Shown here: positions 32,849-41,518 of the stretch, piece after piece
Numbering within the stretch: the stretch's first letter is position 1
How the letters are laid out: every line of letters starts with the position of its first letter
From: Cellulosimicrobium cellulans
Lineage (GTDB): Bacteria > Actinomycetota > Actinomycetes > Actinomycetales > Cellulomonadaceae
Reading direction: 5' to 3'
DNA: 64,000 nt
Assembly (NCBI RefSeq): GCF_007679345.1
Contig: NZ_VEGH01000018.1
Coordinates: 1-64,000 of the forward strand
The notes under the pieces: generated by a model
The model's database searches: none
Seen by the model: the letters and a program-made list of their open reading frames with translations, nothing else
What the model was told of the DNA's origin: nothing
Position numbers and translations under genes: made by a program

Positions 32849-33775
32849 TCAGACGCGGCGGCCCGACGCGCGGCGCAGGGCCAGCAGCTCGCGGTGGAAC
32901 GCCACCCGGCGGCGCAGGCGCAGCGTCTCCTCGTCGACCGCGGCGCCCGGTGCGGCGCCCCGCGCCAGCAGCAGCGCCCGGGTCGCCGCCAGCTTGGCCG
33001 CCGACTCCGCCGCGGACGGCCGCTTCCCGAGCAGGTGGTGCGCCAGGTACGCCTCGCCCCGCCCGCGTCCGGTCGCCTGCTCCGCGAGCCGCGCCGGGTC
33101 GAGCCGGCCGGGGTCGGGGTGGTGCTCGACGGTGGCGCCCGCGACCGCCGCCTGCCGGAAGCCCGCGGCGAGGACGTCCAGCCGGAACACCGTGTCCTCC
33201 GCGCCGGGGTAGCGGGCGGTGCCCAGCGCCTCGTCGAACGGCACGGCGTCCAGCACCGCCCGGGTGGCGCCGATGCTGGCGGCGGCGAACTCGCGGCCGA
33301 CCACGGGTGGCTCGGGCACGACGGCGAAGTAGGCCGCGGCGAGGGCGGGACTCAGCCAGTCGCGGTGCAGGTGCGGCGCCAGGCTGACGGCCCCGCCCAC
33401 CAGGTCGGCCTCGCCGCGGCGCAGCGGTGCGGCCATCGACCGGACCCAGTGCGGCGGGACGTGCACGTCGTCGTCGGTGAACAGCACGACGGGCGCGACG
33501 GCTGCGGCGACCCCCGCGTTCCGCGCGCGGGCGATGCCGGCGCGCGGCTCGGGCACGACGCGCAGCCGCGGGTCGCGCCCCGCGGCGGCGGCGAGCACGT
33601 CGGGGGTGCCGTCGGTCGAGCCGTTGTCCACGACGACGACCTCCGCCGGCAGCCCGGCCCGCCCGGCCTCGTCCAGGGCCGCCCCGAGGTGGTCCAGCGT
33701 CGGCCGCAGCCGCCCCGCGCCGTCGCGGGTGCACACGACCACGCTGACCTCGGGCGTGCCGGTCCCAGCCCCCAT
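32849..33775 (-). CDS. Family 2 glycosyltransferase
   Basis: The 308-residue protein has the GT2/GT-A fold. The nucleotide-binding strand reads VSVVVCTRDGAGRL, followed by VVVVDNGSTDGTPDVL and the metal-binding acidic motif VLFTDDDVHVPP. There are no clear membrane spans, so it acts at the cytoplasmic face. Acceptor and donor sugars are unknown. It is encoded 76 nt downstream of the GGDEF gene in the same direction, so joint control of a surface polysaccharide is possible but only inferred. Confidence 0.9.
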   Translation of the reverse strand: MGAGTGTPEVSVVVCTRDGAGRLRPTLDHLGAALDEAGRAGLPAEVVVVDNGSTDGTPDVLAAAAGRDPRLRVVPEPRAGIARARNAGVAAAVAPVVLFTDDDVHVPPHWVRSMAAPLRRGEADLVGGAVSLAPHLHRDWLSPALAAAYFAVVPEPPVVGREFAAASIGATRAVLDAVPFDEALGTARYPGAEDTVFRLDVLAAGFRQAAVAGATVEHHPDPGRLDPARLAEQATGRGRGEAYLAHHLLGKRPSAAESAAKLAATRALLLARGAAPGAAVDEETLRLRRRVAFHRELLALRRASGRRV

Positions 33776-33851
33776 GCGCCTGCTCCGCTCGGTCCGTGCC
33801 TCGGGCGGTCGCCCGGTGCAGTATGCGGCCGGGTGCCGGGTCGGCGGAAGG

Positions 33852-34865
33852 TCAGCGGCCCTGGTGGGGGAGCCGGTCGGTAGGCGCGTCCGGGTGCCGG
33901 TCCCCGCGCGTGCCCGGGCCCGGGACGGGCCGACGCCGGGTCCGCTTGGCCTCGTAGAGCGCCACGTCCGCGCGGGCGAGCAGGTCCCGCGCGCCGTCCC
34001 CGGCCCGGGCGGCCGCGATCCCGGCGCTCCACGGCGTCGGGCAGCGCGTGCGCGCCGCCGCGACCCAGCGCTCCGCCGCGGCGGCGTCGTGACCCGGCAG
34101 CACGATGACGAACTCGTCGCCGCCGACCCGGCCCACGACGGCGCGGCCCGCCGCCGGGCCGCGCCACGACGCGACGAGCGCCACGAGCACGTCGTCGCCG
34201 GCGAGGTGGCCCCGGGTGTCGTTCACGGCCTTGAAGTCGTCGACGTCGGCGGACACCACCGCCAGCGGCGCGCCGGCGCGGCGGGCCTCCCGGAGCCGGC
34301 CCTCCAGCCGCTCGAGCACCGCGGCGCGGTTCAGCGCGCCCGTGAGGTCGTCGGTGGTCGCGTGCCGGCGCAGCCAGTGCGTCACGTGCCCGAGCAGCGA
34401 CGTGCTCGCGACGGTCATGATCACGACCACCAGCCAGGTCAGCGCGTGGAACGGCACCGGCGCCAGCACCATGCCGGCGGTCACGGCCACGATCGCCCCG
34501 GCCACGAGCGGCGCGGCGACCCGGGCCCGGAACGCGTACGCCGCGTACTGCGCGGCGGTCATCACCCCGATGGACAGCACGACCAGCCCCTCGGCGGTCC
34601 GGCAGGACGCGAGCAGCACCCCCGCGCCCGCCAGGGCCACGGCCAGCGCGCCGGGCATGGTCCAGCGGCGGGCGGGGAGCACCTGCACGCCGACCGCCAG
34701 CGCCGCGAGCAGCCCCGACGCGGCGAACCACAGGCGCACGGGCGACTGCGGGCTCAGCGGCCACAGCCCGCCGCCCAGCACGAGCACCGCCATCAGGCCC
34801 AGGGCGCACGCCAGGTGGCCCCGGGTGGCGTACAGCCGGGGCGTCCGCGAGCCGGAGCTGCCCAT
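33852..34865 (-). CDS. Membrane GGDEF protein (probable diguanylate cyclase)
   Basis: The 337-residue protein has about six N-terminal membrane helices, then a GGDEF domain. The domain begins ATTDDLTGALNRAA, followed by VVSADVDDFKAVNDTRGH and the active motif GRVGGDEFVIV. The signature is intact, so it can probably make cyclic di-GMP. No RxxD inhibitory site is seen in the expected place upstream of the motif. The C-terminus is Arg/Pro-rich. ATG 34865 is divergent from the EamA gene across 69 bp. Confidence 0.9.
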   Translation of the reverse strand: MGSSGSRTPRLYATRGHLACALGLMAVLVLGGGLWPLSPQSPVRLWFAASGLLAALAVGVQVLPARRWTMPGALAVALAGAGVLLASCRTAEGLVVLSIGVMTAAQYAAYAFRARVAAPLVAGAIVAVTAGMVLAPVPFHALTWLVVVIMTVASTSLLGHVTHWLRRHATTDDLTGALNRAAVLERLEGRLREARRAGAPLAVVSADVDDFKAVNDTRGHLAGDDVLVALVASWRGPAAGRAVVGRVGGDEFVIVLPGHDAAAAERWVAAARTRCPTPWSAGIAAARAGDGARDLLARADVALYEAKRTRRRPVPGPGTRGDRHPDAPTDRLPHQGR

Positions 34866-34922
34866 GCGGAGTGTGTCGGCACGCGCGCCCCCGGGGATGA
34901 CCGGCGCCGCGGGTGAGCCACG

Positions 34923-34928
34923 TATCCT
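34923..34928 (+). promoter_or_regulatory. -10 box of the leaderless EamA gene
   Basis: TATCCT lies 6 nt before the GTG start at 34935. Confidence 0.55.
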
Positions 34929-34934
34929 CCGCGG

Positions 34935-35906
34935 GTGCACCTGCCCGCCCGCACCGGCCCCGTCCTCGCCCTCGTCGGAGCCACGCTGTTCTGGGCGGGC
35001 AACTACGTGCTGGGCGCCGTCGCCGTGCGGGAGCTGACCCCGGTGAGCCTGACCGCCCTGCGCTGGGCGCTCGCGGCCGTGCCGCTCGCCGTGATCGCCC
35101 AGGTCGTCGAGCGACCGGACTGGCGCGCCGTCCTCCGGACGTGGCCGCGGCAGGTGGTGCTGGCGCTGCTCGGCATGATCGGGTACGCGCTGTTCGTCTA
35201 CACCGCGCTGCAGCACACGTCGTCGGTGAACGCGTCGCTGGTGAACGCCCTCAACCCCGCGCTGATCGCGCTGCTCGGGTCGGTCGTGGCCCACCGCGCC
35301 CCGTCGGGCCGGGCGGTGGCGGGCATGCTCGTGGGGCTGCTCGGGGTGCTGGTGGTGCTCACCGGCGGCCGGCTCGCGGCGCTGACGGCGCTGGAGCTGA
35401 ACGTCGGCGACCTGCTGATGGTCGGCGCGATCGTCGTGTGGAGCGTGTACACCGTCGGCGGCCGCGGGCTGGCGGGGGTGCCGCCGATCGCCTCGACGGC
35501 CGTCCAGGCCGCGATCGCGGCCGTGGTCATGGCGCCGTTCGCCGCGACCGGGCACGTGCACTGGCCGACGGGCCGGGACGCGACCGTCGCGCTGGTCGTG
35601 ATCGCGGTGCTGCCGTCGGTCGGCTCCTACCTGCTGTGGAACCTGGCGCTGCGCCGGGTGCCGCCCGCCGAGGCGGGGTCGTACCTCAACCTCATCACGG
35701 TGTTCACGGTGCTGATCAGCACGGCCACCGGGTACGTGCTCGGGGCGGCCCAGGTCGTGGGCGGCGCGCTGGTGCTCGGCGGGGTGCTGCTGGTGCGGGA
35801 CCGGCGGGCCGGTAGGGTCCCTGGTCATGCGGGTGAGACCGTTCGCGACGTGCGACCTGCCGGGGATGTACCGCGTGTGCCTGCTGACGGGCGACGCGGG
35901 GACTGA
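34935..35906 (+). CDS. EamA/DMT family transporter
   Basis: The 323-residue protein shows about ten hydrophobic helices and the two EamA repeats of drug/metabolite transporters. Typical segments are ATLFWAGNYVLGAVAVREL at the N-terminus and RVPPAEAGSYLNLITVFTVL in the second repeat. Substrates of the family include amino acids and other metabolites. The last ~27 residues, after LVRDRRAGR, are not membrane-like and overlap the next gene by 80 nt in another frame. Confidence 0.9.
   Translation: MHLPARTGPVLALVGATLFWAGNYVLGAVAVRELTPVSLTALRWALAAVPLAVIAQVVERPDWRAVLRTWPRQVVLALLGMIGYALFVYTALQHTSSVNASLVNALNPALIALLGSVVAHRAPSGRAVAGMLVGLLGVLVVLTGGRLAALTALELNVGDLLMVGAIVVWSVYTVGGRGLAGVPPIASTAVQAAIAAVVMAPFAATGHVHWPTGRDATVALVVIAVLPSVGSYLLWNLALRRVPPAEAGSYLNLITVFTVLISTATGYVLGAAQVVGGALVLGGVLLVRDRRAGRVPGHAGETVRDVRPAGDVPRVPADGRRGD
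35813..35818 (+). promoter_or_regulatory. -10 box of the GNAT gene inside the EamA gene
   Basis: TAGGGT lies 8 nt before ATG 35827, within the EamA coding region. Confidence 0.45.
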
Positions 35907-36432
35907 CGCGACGCCGGTGTACCGCGACCCCGACCTGCTCGGGCACGTGTACGCGGCGCCGTACCCGGTCGCGGACCCGACGCTGACCTGGGTGGTCACC
36001 GACGACGCGGGCGTCGCCGGCTACGTGGTGGGCACCGCCGACTCCCAGGCGTTCGCCCGCTGGCAGGAGTCGGCGTGGTGGCCACCGCTGCGCGAGCGGT
36101 ACCCGCGGCGCCCCGAGGTCGCCGGCTACCGGGACCACGAGCTGCTCGGCACCGTCCACGACGGCGCGCGGTACGACCCCGCGGTCACGGACCGGTACCC
36201 CGCGCACCTGCACATCGACCTGCTGCCCCGTGCCCAGGGGCGCGGGCTCGGCCGGACGCTGATCGAGACGCTCGCCGGCGCCCTGCGCGAGCGCGGCGTG
36301 CCCGGGCTGCACCTCGGGGTGGCGGAGCAGAACGCCGGGGCGATCGCGTTCTACGACCGGGTCGGCTTCCGGCAGGTCCAGGCGCACCCGTGGGGCCGGA
36401 CGCTCGGGATGGACCTGCGCGCCGCGGCCTGA
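35827..36432 (+). CDS. GNAT family N-acetyltransferase
   Basis: The 201-residue protein opens MRVRPFATCDLPGMYRVCL. The C-terminal half carries motif A (LHIDLLPRAQGRGLGRTLIE) and motif B (VAEQNAGAIAFYDRVGF). The long insert between them resembles O-GlcNAcase-type acetyltransferase domains, but this is not certain. It overlaps the EamA gene by 80 nt and has its own -10 box, so it need not depend on that gene for expression. Confidence 0.87.
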   Translation: MRVRPFATCDLPGMYRVCLLTGDAGTDATPVYRDPDLLGHVYAAPYPVADPTLTWVVTDDAGVAGYVVGTADSQAFARWQESAWWPPLRERYPRRPEVAGYRDHELLGTVHDGARYDPAVTDRYPAHLHIDLLPRAQGRGLGRTLIETLAGALRERGVPGLHLGVAEQNAGAIAFYDRVGFRQVQAHPWGRTLGMDLRAAA

Positions 36433-36514
36433 CCCTGGCGCCCGTCGCGTAGCGTGGCCCGCAGCGGACCAGCGGCGGAGCCCCGCCGCACCCGACCGGC
36501 GCGAGGAGGGCGTG

Positions 36515-37153
36515 GTGAGCGACACCGGGTACGGCGACTTCGAGTTCGAGCGCCGGTTCTTCGTGCGGACGCCGCCGATGGAGCTGCTCTCCGAGCCCGA
36601 CCCGGTGCTGATCGTCCAGTCCTACTTCCTGGCCCAGGACGGCTACGCGCTGCGGCTGCGGGTGCAGGCGTCCGGGGTACGGCTGCCGCTCGGGCCCGAC
36701 GCGGACCCGCTGGACGTGCTCGACGAGGTCGGCGACCGGTTCGAGTTCTGCGCCGTCACGCTCAAGGGCCCGATGAACGTCGGCACCCGGTACGAGGCGG
36801 AGCGGGAGATCGACGTGCTCGTGGGCACCGAGATGATCCGCCGCGGCGGGCACCGCATCGTGAAGAACCGGTACTCCGTGTGGCTGGGCGCGGACGGCTG
36901 GGTGGTGGACGTCTTCGGCGGCCCGAACGCGCCGCTCGTGATCGCCGAGTGCGAGCGGTCCGGACCCGTCACCGACCTGCAGATCCCGGCGTTCTGCGAG
37001 TCCGAGGTGACCGACGACGCCCGGTTCGCCAACGACGGCCTGGCGCGGGTGCCGTACCGGGGCTGGGCGGGGGAGTACGAGGCGGAGCTGCGCGAGCGCG
37101 GGCCGCGGTTCCTCACGGACTTCGGCCGGAACGACCTGCAGCGCCGGGGCTGA
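36515..37153 (+). CDS. CYTH-domain-like protein
   Basis: GTG 36515 is preferred over GTG 36512 because AGGAGG lies 5 nt upstream. The 212-residue product begins with a CYTH-type first strand (GDFEFERRFFV). It ends with the pattern EVTDDARFANDGLAR, close to the final strand-helix of CYTH proteins. CYTH enzymes form a tunnel fold that binds triphosphates such as thiamine triphosphate or inorganic triphosphate. The alternating charged residues inside the tunnel are partly present (RLRVQ, EAEREID). Assignment is by motif order; activity is not shown. Confidence 0.72.
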   Translation: MSDTGYGDFEFERRFFVRTPPMELLSEPDPVLIVQSYFLAQDGYALRLRVQASGVRLPLGPDADPLDVLDEVGDRFEFCAVTLKGPMNVGTRYEAEREIDVLVGTEMIRRGGHRIVKNRYSVWLGADGWVVDVFGGPNAPLVIAECERSGPVTDLQIPAFCESEVTDDARFANDGLARVPYRGWAGEYEAELRERGPRFLTDFGRNDLQRRG

Positions 37154-37219
37154 CGCCCCCCCCGCACGGCCCGGCACGCGGCCGGGTGGCTCTCGCGCGC
37201 TCGGAGGTCGACGCGTGTC

Positions 37220-37248
37220 TCGACAACCGTTGAAGGCTCAACTATCGT
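37220..37248 (+). promoter_or_regulatory. Promoter of the VOC gene with MarR-like operator in the spacer
   Basis: TCGACA (37220-37225) and TATCGT (37243-37248) are 17 nt apart, and ATG 37256 follows 7 nt later. The spacer holds the palindrome GTTGAAGGCTCAAC (37229-37242), with 5-bp arms around AGGC. A repressor bound there would block RNA polymerase. Confidence 0.65.
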
Positions 37249-37255
37249 GGTCGGC

Positions 37256-38167
37256 ATGACCACCGCCGACCCCCGCCCCGCCCTCGACCGCCTCGCCGCC
37301 GACACCGCGATGGGGCCCGTGACCCTGCTGGTCGGCGACCTCGACGTCCAGCTGCGGTACTACCGCGACGTGCTCGGCCTGCAGGTCGTCGAGCGCCCGG
37401 ACGAGCGCATCGAGGGCGTCGGCCGCCCCGACGTCGTCGTCCTCGGGCGGGGCACCCAGCCGCTGATGGTGCTCCGGCACACCCCGGACCTGCCGCCCAC
37501 GAGCCGCGGCCAGGCCGGCCTGTTCCACACCGCGATCCTGTTCGACACCCAGGAGGCGCTGGCCGCCACGCTCGCGTCGGTCGCCGCCCGCGCCCCGCAC
37601 ACCTTCGTCGGCAGCGCGGACCACCTGGTGTCCGAGGCGTTCTACCTCACCGACCCGGAGGGCAACGGGGTCGAGCTGTACTGGGACCGCGCGCGGGACC
37701 TGTGGGGCTACGACGAGCAGGGGCGGGTGCTGATGGACTCGCTGCGGCTCGACCCGAACGCGTTCATCCAGGGCCACGTCACCGACGCCGCGCTGGCGGG
37801 CCCGGCCGGGAAGCCCGTCGTCGGGCACGTGCACCTGCAGGTCGGCGACGTCGCCGGGGCGCGTGCGTTCTACGTCGACGCCCTGGGGTTCGACGTGATG
37901 GCCGAGTGGCACGGCGCGCTGTTCGTCTCGGCGGGCGGGTACCACCACCACATGGCGATGAACACCTGGAACTCCGCCGGTGCCGGCCCGCGGGCGAGCA
38001 GCCTCGGCCTGGGCGAGGTCACCCTGGTGGTCCCCGGCAGCGACGACGTGGGCGCGCTGCGCGAGCGCCTCGCGGCGCACGGCGTCGCGGTGCGCGACGA
38101 CGGCGCGACGGTCACGTTCGACGACCCGTGGCGCAACGTGGTCCGCGTCCGCCCCGTCGCGGCGTAG
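37256..38167 (+). CDS. VOC family protein, CatE/MhqE-like ring-cleaving dioxygenase type
   Basis: The 303-residue protein contains two vicinal-oxygen-chelate modules. The first begins MGPVTLLVGDLDVQLRYYRDVLGL and the second VVGHVHLQVGDVAGARAFYVDALGF. Metal-ligand candidates are the histidines in LFHTAIL and GHVHLQV and the glutamate in GNGVELYWDR. The layout matches CatE/MhqE-type proteins that act on catechols or hydroquinones. ATG 37256 is leaderless; an in-frame GTG at 37247 lies inside the -10 box. The MarR-like operator fits the thiol/quinone-stress control of such genes. Confidence 0.85.
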   Translation: MTTADPRPALDRLAADTAMGPVTLLVGDLDVQLRYYRDVLGLQVVERPDERIEGVGRPDVVVLGRGTQPLMVLRHTPDLPPTSRGQAGLFHTAILFDTQEALAATLASVAARAPHTFVGSADHLVSEAFYLTDPEGNGVELYWDRARDLWGYDEQGRVLMDSLRLDPNAFIQGHVTDAALAGPAGKPVVGHVHLQVGDVAGARAFYVDALGFDVMAEWHGALFVSAGGYHHHMAMNTWNSAGAGPRASSLGLGEVTLVVPGSDDVGALRERLAAHGVAVRDDGATVTFDDPWRNVVRVRPVAA

Positions 38168-38187
38168 CCGCGGCCCGGCGCTCGGCC

Positions 38188-38254
38188 GAGGTCGAGCGCT
38201 TCCGTCGAGGTCGAGGGTTTCCGGCGGGTCCGGCGGGGGAAGCCCTCGACCTCG
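38188..38254. repeat. Intergenic inverted repeat with an extra direct arm
   Basis: Left arm CGAGGTCGAGGGTTTCC (38206-38222) pairs with 38238-38254 over 17 bp with one G-T pair; the loop is 15 nt. A related arm, GAGGTCGAGCGCTTCC (38188-38203), lies just upstream in direct orientation. It lies between convergent genes and may serve as a terminator for both. Confidence 0.75.
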
Positions 38255-38274
38255 CGCGGCGGCCGCGCCCGGGG

Positions 38275-39330
38275 TCAGCCCGCCATCGCCTCCGCGGTGT
38301 GGGTCGGGTCGACGCGCTCGTGCTCCCGGACCGGGGCGGGCGGGGTGCCGTCGCCGAACGGGCGGCCGCCCAGGGACTCGCGGCCGTGCTCGGTCAGCCA
38401 GCCCCGCAGGTCCGGGCCGGCCGGGACGATCTGCGTCGGGTTGATGTCCTCGTGGACCACGTAGTAGTGCCGCTTGATGTGGTCGAAGTCGATCGTGTCG
38501 CCGAACCCCGGGGTCTGGAACAGGTCCCGCGCGTAGGCCCACAGCACCGGCATCTCGGTCAGCTTGGAGCGGTTGCACTTGAAGTGCCCGTGGTAGACCG
38601 CGTCGAACCGGACCAGCGTGGTGAACAGCCGGACGTCGGCCTCGGTGATCGTGTCGCCGACCAGGTACCGCTGGGTCGACAGCCGCTCCGACAGCCAGTC
38701 CAGGCGAGAGAACAGCCGGTGGTAGGCGCGGTCGTAGGCCTCCTGCGAGCCCGCGAAGCCGCAGCGGTACACGCCGTTGTTCACGTCGGTGAACACCTTC
38801 CGGGCGACCTGGTCGATCTCGTCCCGCAGGTGCTCGGGGTACAGGTCGGGCGCGCCGTCCCGGTGGTACGCGGTCCACTCGGTCGACAGGTCGAAGGTCA
38901 GCTGCGCGTAGTCGTTCGTCACGACCGCCCCCGACGGCACGTCGACGATCGCCGGGACCGTGATGCCCTTCGGGTAGTCCGGGAACCGCCGGAAGTAGGC
39001 GTCCTGGATGCGCGGGATGCCGAGCACCGGGTCGACCCCGCCCGGGTCGAGGTCGAACGTCCAGGAGCGGGCGTCGTGCGTCGGGCCGCAGACGCCCATC
39101 GAGATCACGTCCTCCAGCCCGAGCAGCCGGCGCACGATGATCGCCCGGTTCGCCCACGGGCACGCCCGCGACACCACGAGCCGGTACCGGCCGGGCTCGA
39201 CCGGGTAGCCGTCCCGGCCGTCGGCGGTGATCCGCGTCGTGATGTAGCTCTGGTCGCGGACGAACTCCTCGCCGCCCGTGACGTAGGCGCCGGCGGTGCT
39301 GAACTCCTGCTGGGTGGGCTCGGGGGTCAT
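38275..39330 (-). CDS. Xi-class glutathione-transferase-like protein (hydroquinone reductase type)
   Basis: The 351-residue protein belongs to the S-glutathionyl-hydroquinone reductase group. The thioredoxin-fold active site is in LVVSRACPWANRAII, with the cysteine of ACPW as nucleophile. The segments SWTFDLDPGGVDPV and YPKGITVPAIVD, and the helical domain LDWLSERLSTQRYLVGD, are typical. Actinobacteria lack glutathione but make mycothiol, so the thiol donor may be mycothiol. It is convergent with a hydroquinone/catechol-type VOC gene, consistent with quinone metabolism. ATG 39330 is used. Confidence 0.9.
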   Translation of the reverse strand: MTPEPTQQEFSTAGAYVTGGEEFVRDQSYITTRITADGRDGYPVEPGRYRLVVSRACPWANRAIIVRRLLGLEDVISMGVCGPTHDARSWTFDLDPGGVDPVLGIPRIQDAYFRRFPDYPKGITVPAIVDVPSGAVVTNDYAQLTFDLSTEWTAYHRDGAPDLYPEHLRDEIDQVARKVFTDVNNGVYRCGFAGSQEAYDRAYHRLFSRLDWLSERLSTQRYLVGDTITEADVRLFTTLVRFDAVYHGHFKCNRSKLTEMPVLWAYARDLFQTPGFGDTIDFDHIKRHYYVVHEDINPTQIVPAGPDLRGWLTEHGRESLGGRPFGDGTPPAPVREHERVDPTHTAEAMAG

Positions 39331-39420
39331 GCGTCGATCATCCCCGACCCGGGGCGCGGTCGCCGCCCGGCTCTCGGGGTCGCCGGTCCGGCGGCCTCGC
39401 CGGGTGTCGGCGGGGATGCC

Positions 39421-39426
39421 TACAGT
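39421..39426 (+). promoter_or_regulatory. -10 box of the large lipoprotein gene
   Basis: TACAGT here implies transcription from near 39433, downstream of the in-frame ATG 39416 and upstream of GTG 39461. This supports the GTG as the start. Confidence 0.45.
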
Positions 39427-39460
39427 GGCGCAGTCCCCGTGTCCCCGGCCCCGGAGAGCC

Positions 39461-41314
39461 GTGCCCGCCGCACCCGCCCGCCCGACCCGTCCGACCCGCC
39501 CTGCCCGGCTTCCCTGGGCCCGCCCGTGGCGTCCCCTCGCCGCGCTGGCCGCGCTCGGCCTGCTCGCCGCCTGCACCGGCGGCGGGACCGACGGCGCCAC
39601 CCCCGACCCGACCCCGTCGGCGGTGACGCTGCGGTCCGCCGTGACCCTGCCCGACGCCCCGACCACGGTCGTGCCGGACGGGACGGCGGCAGGGACGGCG
39701 CTCGCGGTGAGCGCCGCGCTGTTCGCCGAGGCGCCCGTGGCGGTGCTGGTCGCCGACGAGGCCCCGGCGGTCGTCGCGCCCGCCGCCACCGCGGCGGTCG
39801 CGCTCGGCTCGCCGGTGCTGGTCGCCGGCGCGGGCGTGGCCGACGAGCTCGACCGCCTCGGCACGACCGACGTGGTCGTGGTCGACGACGACGCCGACGG
39901 GCGTGCCGCGCTGGCCGCCGACCTGCCGGAGGGGCTCCGGACCTACGGCGTCGACGCCGGGGACCCCGCGCTCGCCGACCTCGGGCTGGCCGTCGGGGAG
40001 GAGCAGGAGGTGGACGACCGCGGGCTGGTCGCCGCGGTCGCGGGGCTCACCGGGCCGGAGCCGGCGCTGCTGCTCGGCGCGGCGCGGGCCGACGACGGCG
40101 CAGCCCCGACGGCGTCCCCGTCCGGCGCCCCGGGAGCCGAGCCGACCGGCGGCGCGGGCCGCGAGCCGGAGACCGCGACGGCGGCCGGCTCGCCCGACGC
40201 CTCGCCGGGGCAGGGCGACGTGCTGGGCCTGCCGACGACCACGGTCGAGCCCCCGGCGGCCGCCGACGCCGCCGCCCTGCTCGTGGACTCGCACGCCGCG
40301 CCCGCGGGCACCGCCGTCGCCGCCGCGACCGCCCGCGCCGCCGGCCTGCCCGTCGTCGACGTGCCCGGGGCGGACCCGCGCGCCACGTCCGCGACCGTGC
40401 GGGCGCTCACGGGCGTGGACACCGTCGTCGCCGTGGGCTCGTCGTTCGGCGACGCCGCCCGGCTCGGTCCCCGCGTCGCCAGCGCGTCGACCGGCGTCGA
40501 GCTGCCCGGCGGCGGCCAGCTCGTCTTCCCGGACGCGTCGACGGCCCCGGGCGTCGACGGCAAGCGGTACGTCGCCCTCTACGGCACGCCCGGCACCCCG
40601 GCGCTCGGCGTGCTGGGGGAGCAGGACGTGCCGGCCACGATCGCCCGGGCCGAGCAGACCGCCGCCCCCTACCGGGCGCTGACCGCGGACACCGTGGTGC
40701 CGACGCTCGAGATCATCGCCACCATCGCGTCGGCCGCCCCCGAGCCGGACGGCTCGTACTCCCGGGGCCGGTCCGTGGACGAGCTGCGCCCGCTGGTCGA
40801 GGCGGCCCAGGAGGCGGGGCAGGCGGTCGTCATCGACCTGCAGCCCGGGCGCACCGACTTCCTCACCCAGGCGCAGCGGTACGCCGAGCTGCTGGAGTAC
40901 CCGCACGTCGGGCTGGCGCTCGACCCGGAGTGGCGGCTCGCGCCCGACCAGGTGCACCTGCGGCAGATCGGCTCCGTCGGCATCGACGAGGTGAACGCCA
41001 CCGCCGACTGGCTCGCCACCTTCACGCGCGACCGCGCGCTGCCGCAGAAGATGTTCCTGCTGCACCAGTTCTCGCTGCGGATGATCACCGACCGCGAGCG
41101 GCTGCACACCGGCCACGACGAGCTCGCGATGATCGTCCACGCCGACGGGCAGGGCTCCCAGCCCGCCAAGGCCGGGACCTGGGCGACGCTGCACCAGGGC
41201 GCACCCGACGTGCACTGGGGCTGGAAGAACTTCTACGACGAGGACACGCCGATGCTCGACCCGGCGCAGACCTACGCGGTGCAGCCGGTGCCGGACCTGG
41301 TGACGTACCAGTAG
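39461..41314 (+). CDS. Large secreted lipoprotein with probable cell-wall-binding-type repeats
   Basis: The 617-residue product has an Arg/Pro-rich N-terminus and a hydrophobic helix ending in the lipobox GLLAAC, with Cys38 as the lipidated residue. Residues ~60-400 contain repeated segments such as AVLVADEAPAVVAPAATAA and VAVGSSFGDAARLGP. These recall type-2 cell-wall-binding repeats, split by Ala/Thr/Pro-rich spacers. The C-terminal ~200 residues look like a TIM-barrel-like domain (VVIDLQPGRTDFL, GLALDPEWRLAPDQVH). I recognise no catalytic function. It lies divergent from the hydroquinone-reductase-like gene. Confidence 0.8.
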   Translation: MPAAPARPTRPTRPARLPWARPWRPLAALAALGLLAACTGGGTDGATPDPTPSAVTLRSAVTLPDAPTTVVPDGTAAGTALAVSAALFAEAPVAVLVADEAPAVVAPAATAAVALGSPVLVAGAGVADELDRLGTTDVVVVDDDADGRAALAADLPEGLRTYGVDAGDPALADLGLAVGEEQEVDDRGLVAAVAGLTGPEPALLLGAARADDGAAPTASPSGAPGAEPTGGAGREPETATAAGSPDASPGQGDVLGLPTTTVEPPAAADAAALLVDSHAAPAGTAVAAATARAAGLPVVDVPGADPRATSATVRALTGVDTVVAVGSSFGDAARLGPRVASASTGVELPGGGQLVFPDASTAPGVDGKRYVALYGTPGTPALGVLGEQDVPATIARAEQTAAPYRALTADTVVPTLEIIATIASAAPEPDGSYSRGRSVDELRPLVEAAQEAGQAVVIDLQPGRTDFLTQAQRYAELLEYPHVGLALDPEWRLAPDQVHLRQIGSVGIDEVNATADWLATFTRDRALPQKMFLLHQFSLRMITDRERLHTGHDELAMIVHADGQGSQPAKAGTWATLHQGAPDVHWGWKNFYDEDTPMLDPAQTYAVQPVPDLVTYQ

Positions 41315-41318
41315 CCGG

Positions 41319-41501
41319 CTACCGGGCGCCGGGGAGGGCCCGGTACCGGTGCACGGGCAGCAGCCCGGCCGGGGGCGAGCGCGCGAGCAGCCGGGTGGAC
41401 GGCGCGAGCCGCTGACGACCGAGGCGCACGTGGGCGTGACCGGGGTGCTCGAGGCGCACGGCGAGCGCGTTGGCGACCTCGTCCCCGAGCCGCCCGGTCA
41501 T
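41319..41501 (-). CDS. Possible small protein downstream of HMG-CoA synthase
   Basis: A 60-codon frame starts at ATG 41501, 17 nt after the synthase stop, and ends at TAG 41319. Third positions are strongly G/C, as in neighbouring genes. The product (MTGRLGDEVANALAVRLE at its start) has an Arg-rich C-terminal half. There is no clear ribosome-binding site and no recognisable domain, so the call is weak. Confidence 0.35.
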   Translation of the reverse strand: MTGRLGDEVANALAVRLEHPGHAHVRLGRQRLAPSTRLLARSPPAGLLPVHRYRALPGAR

Positions 41502-41518
41502 GTCGCGACGAGCGCCGG

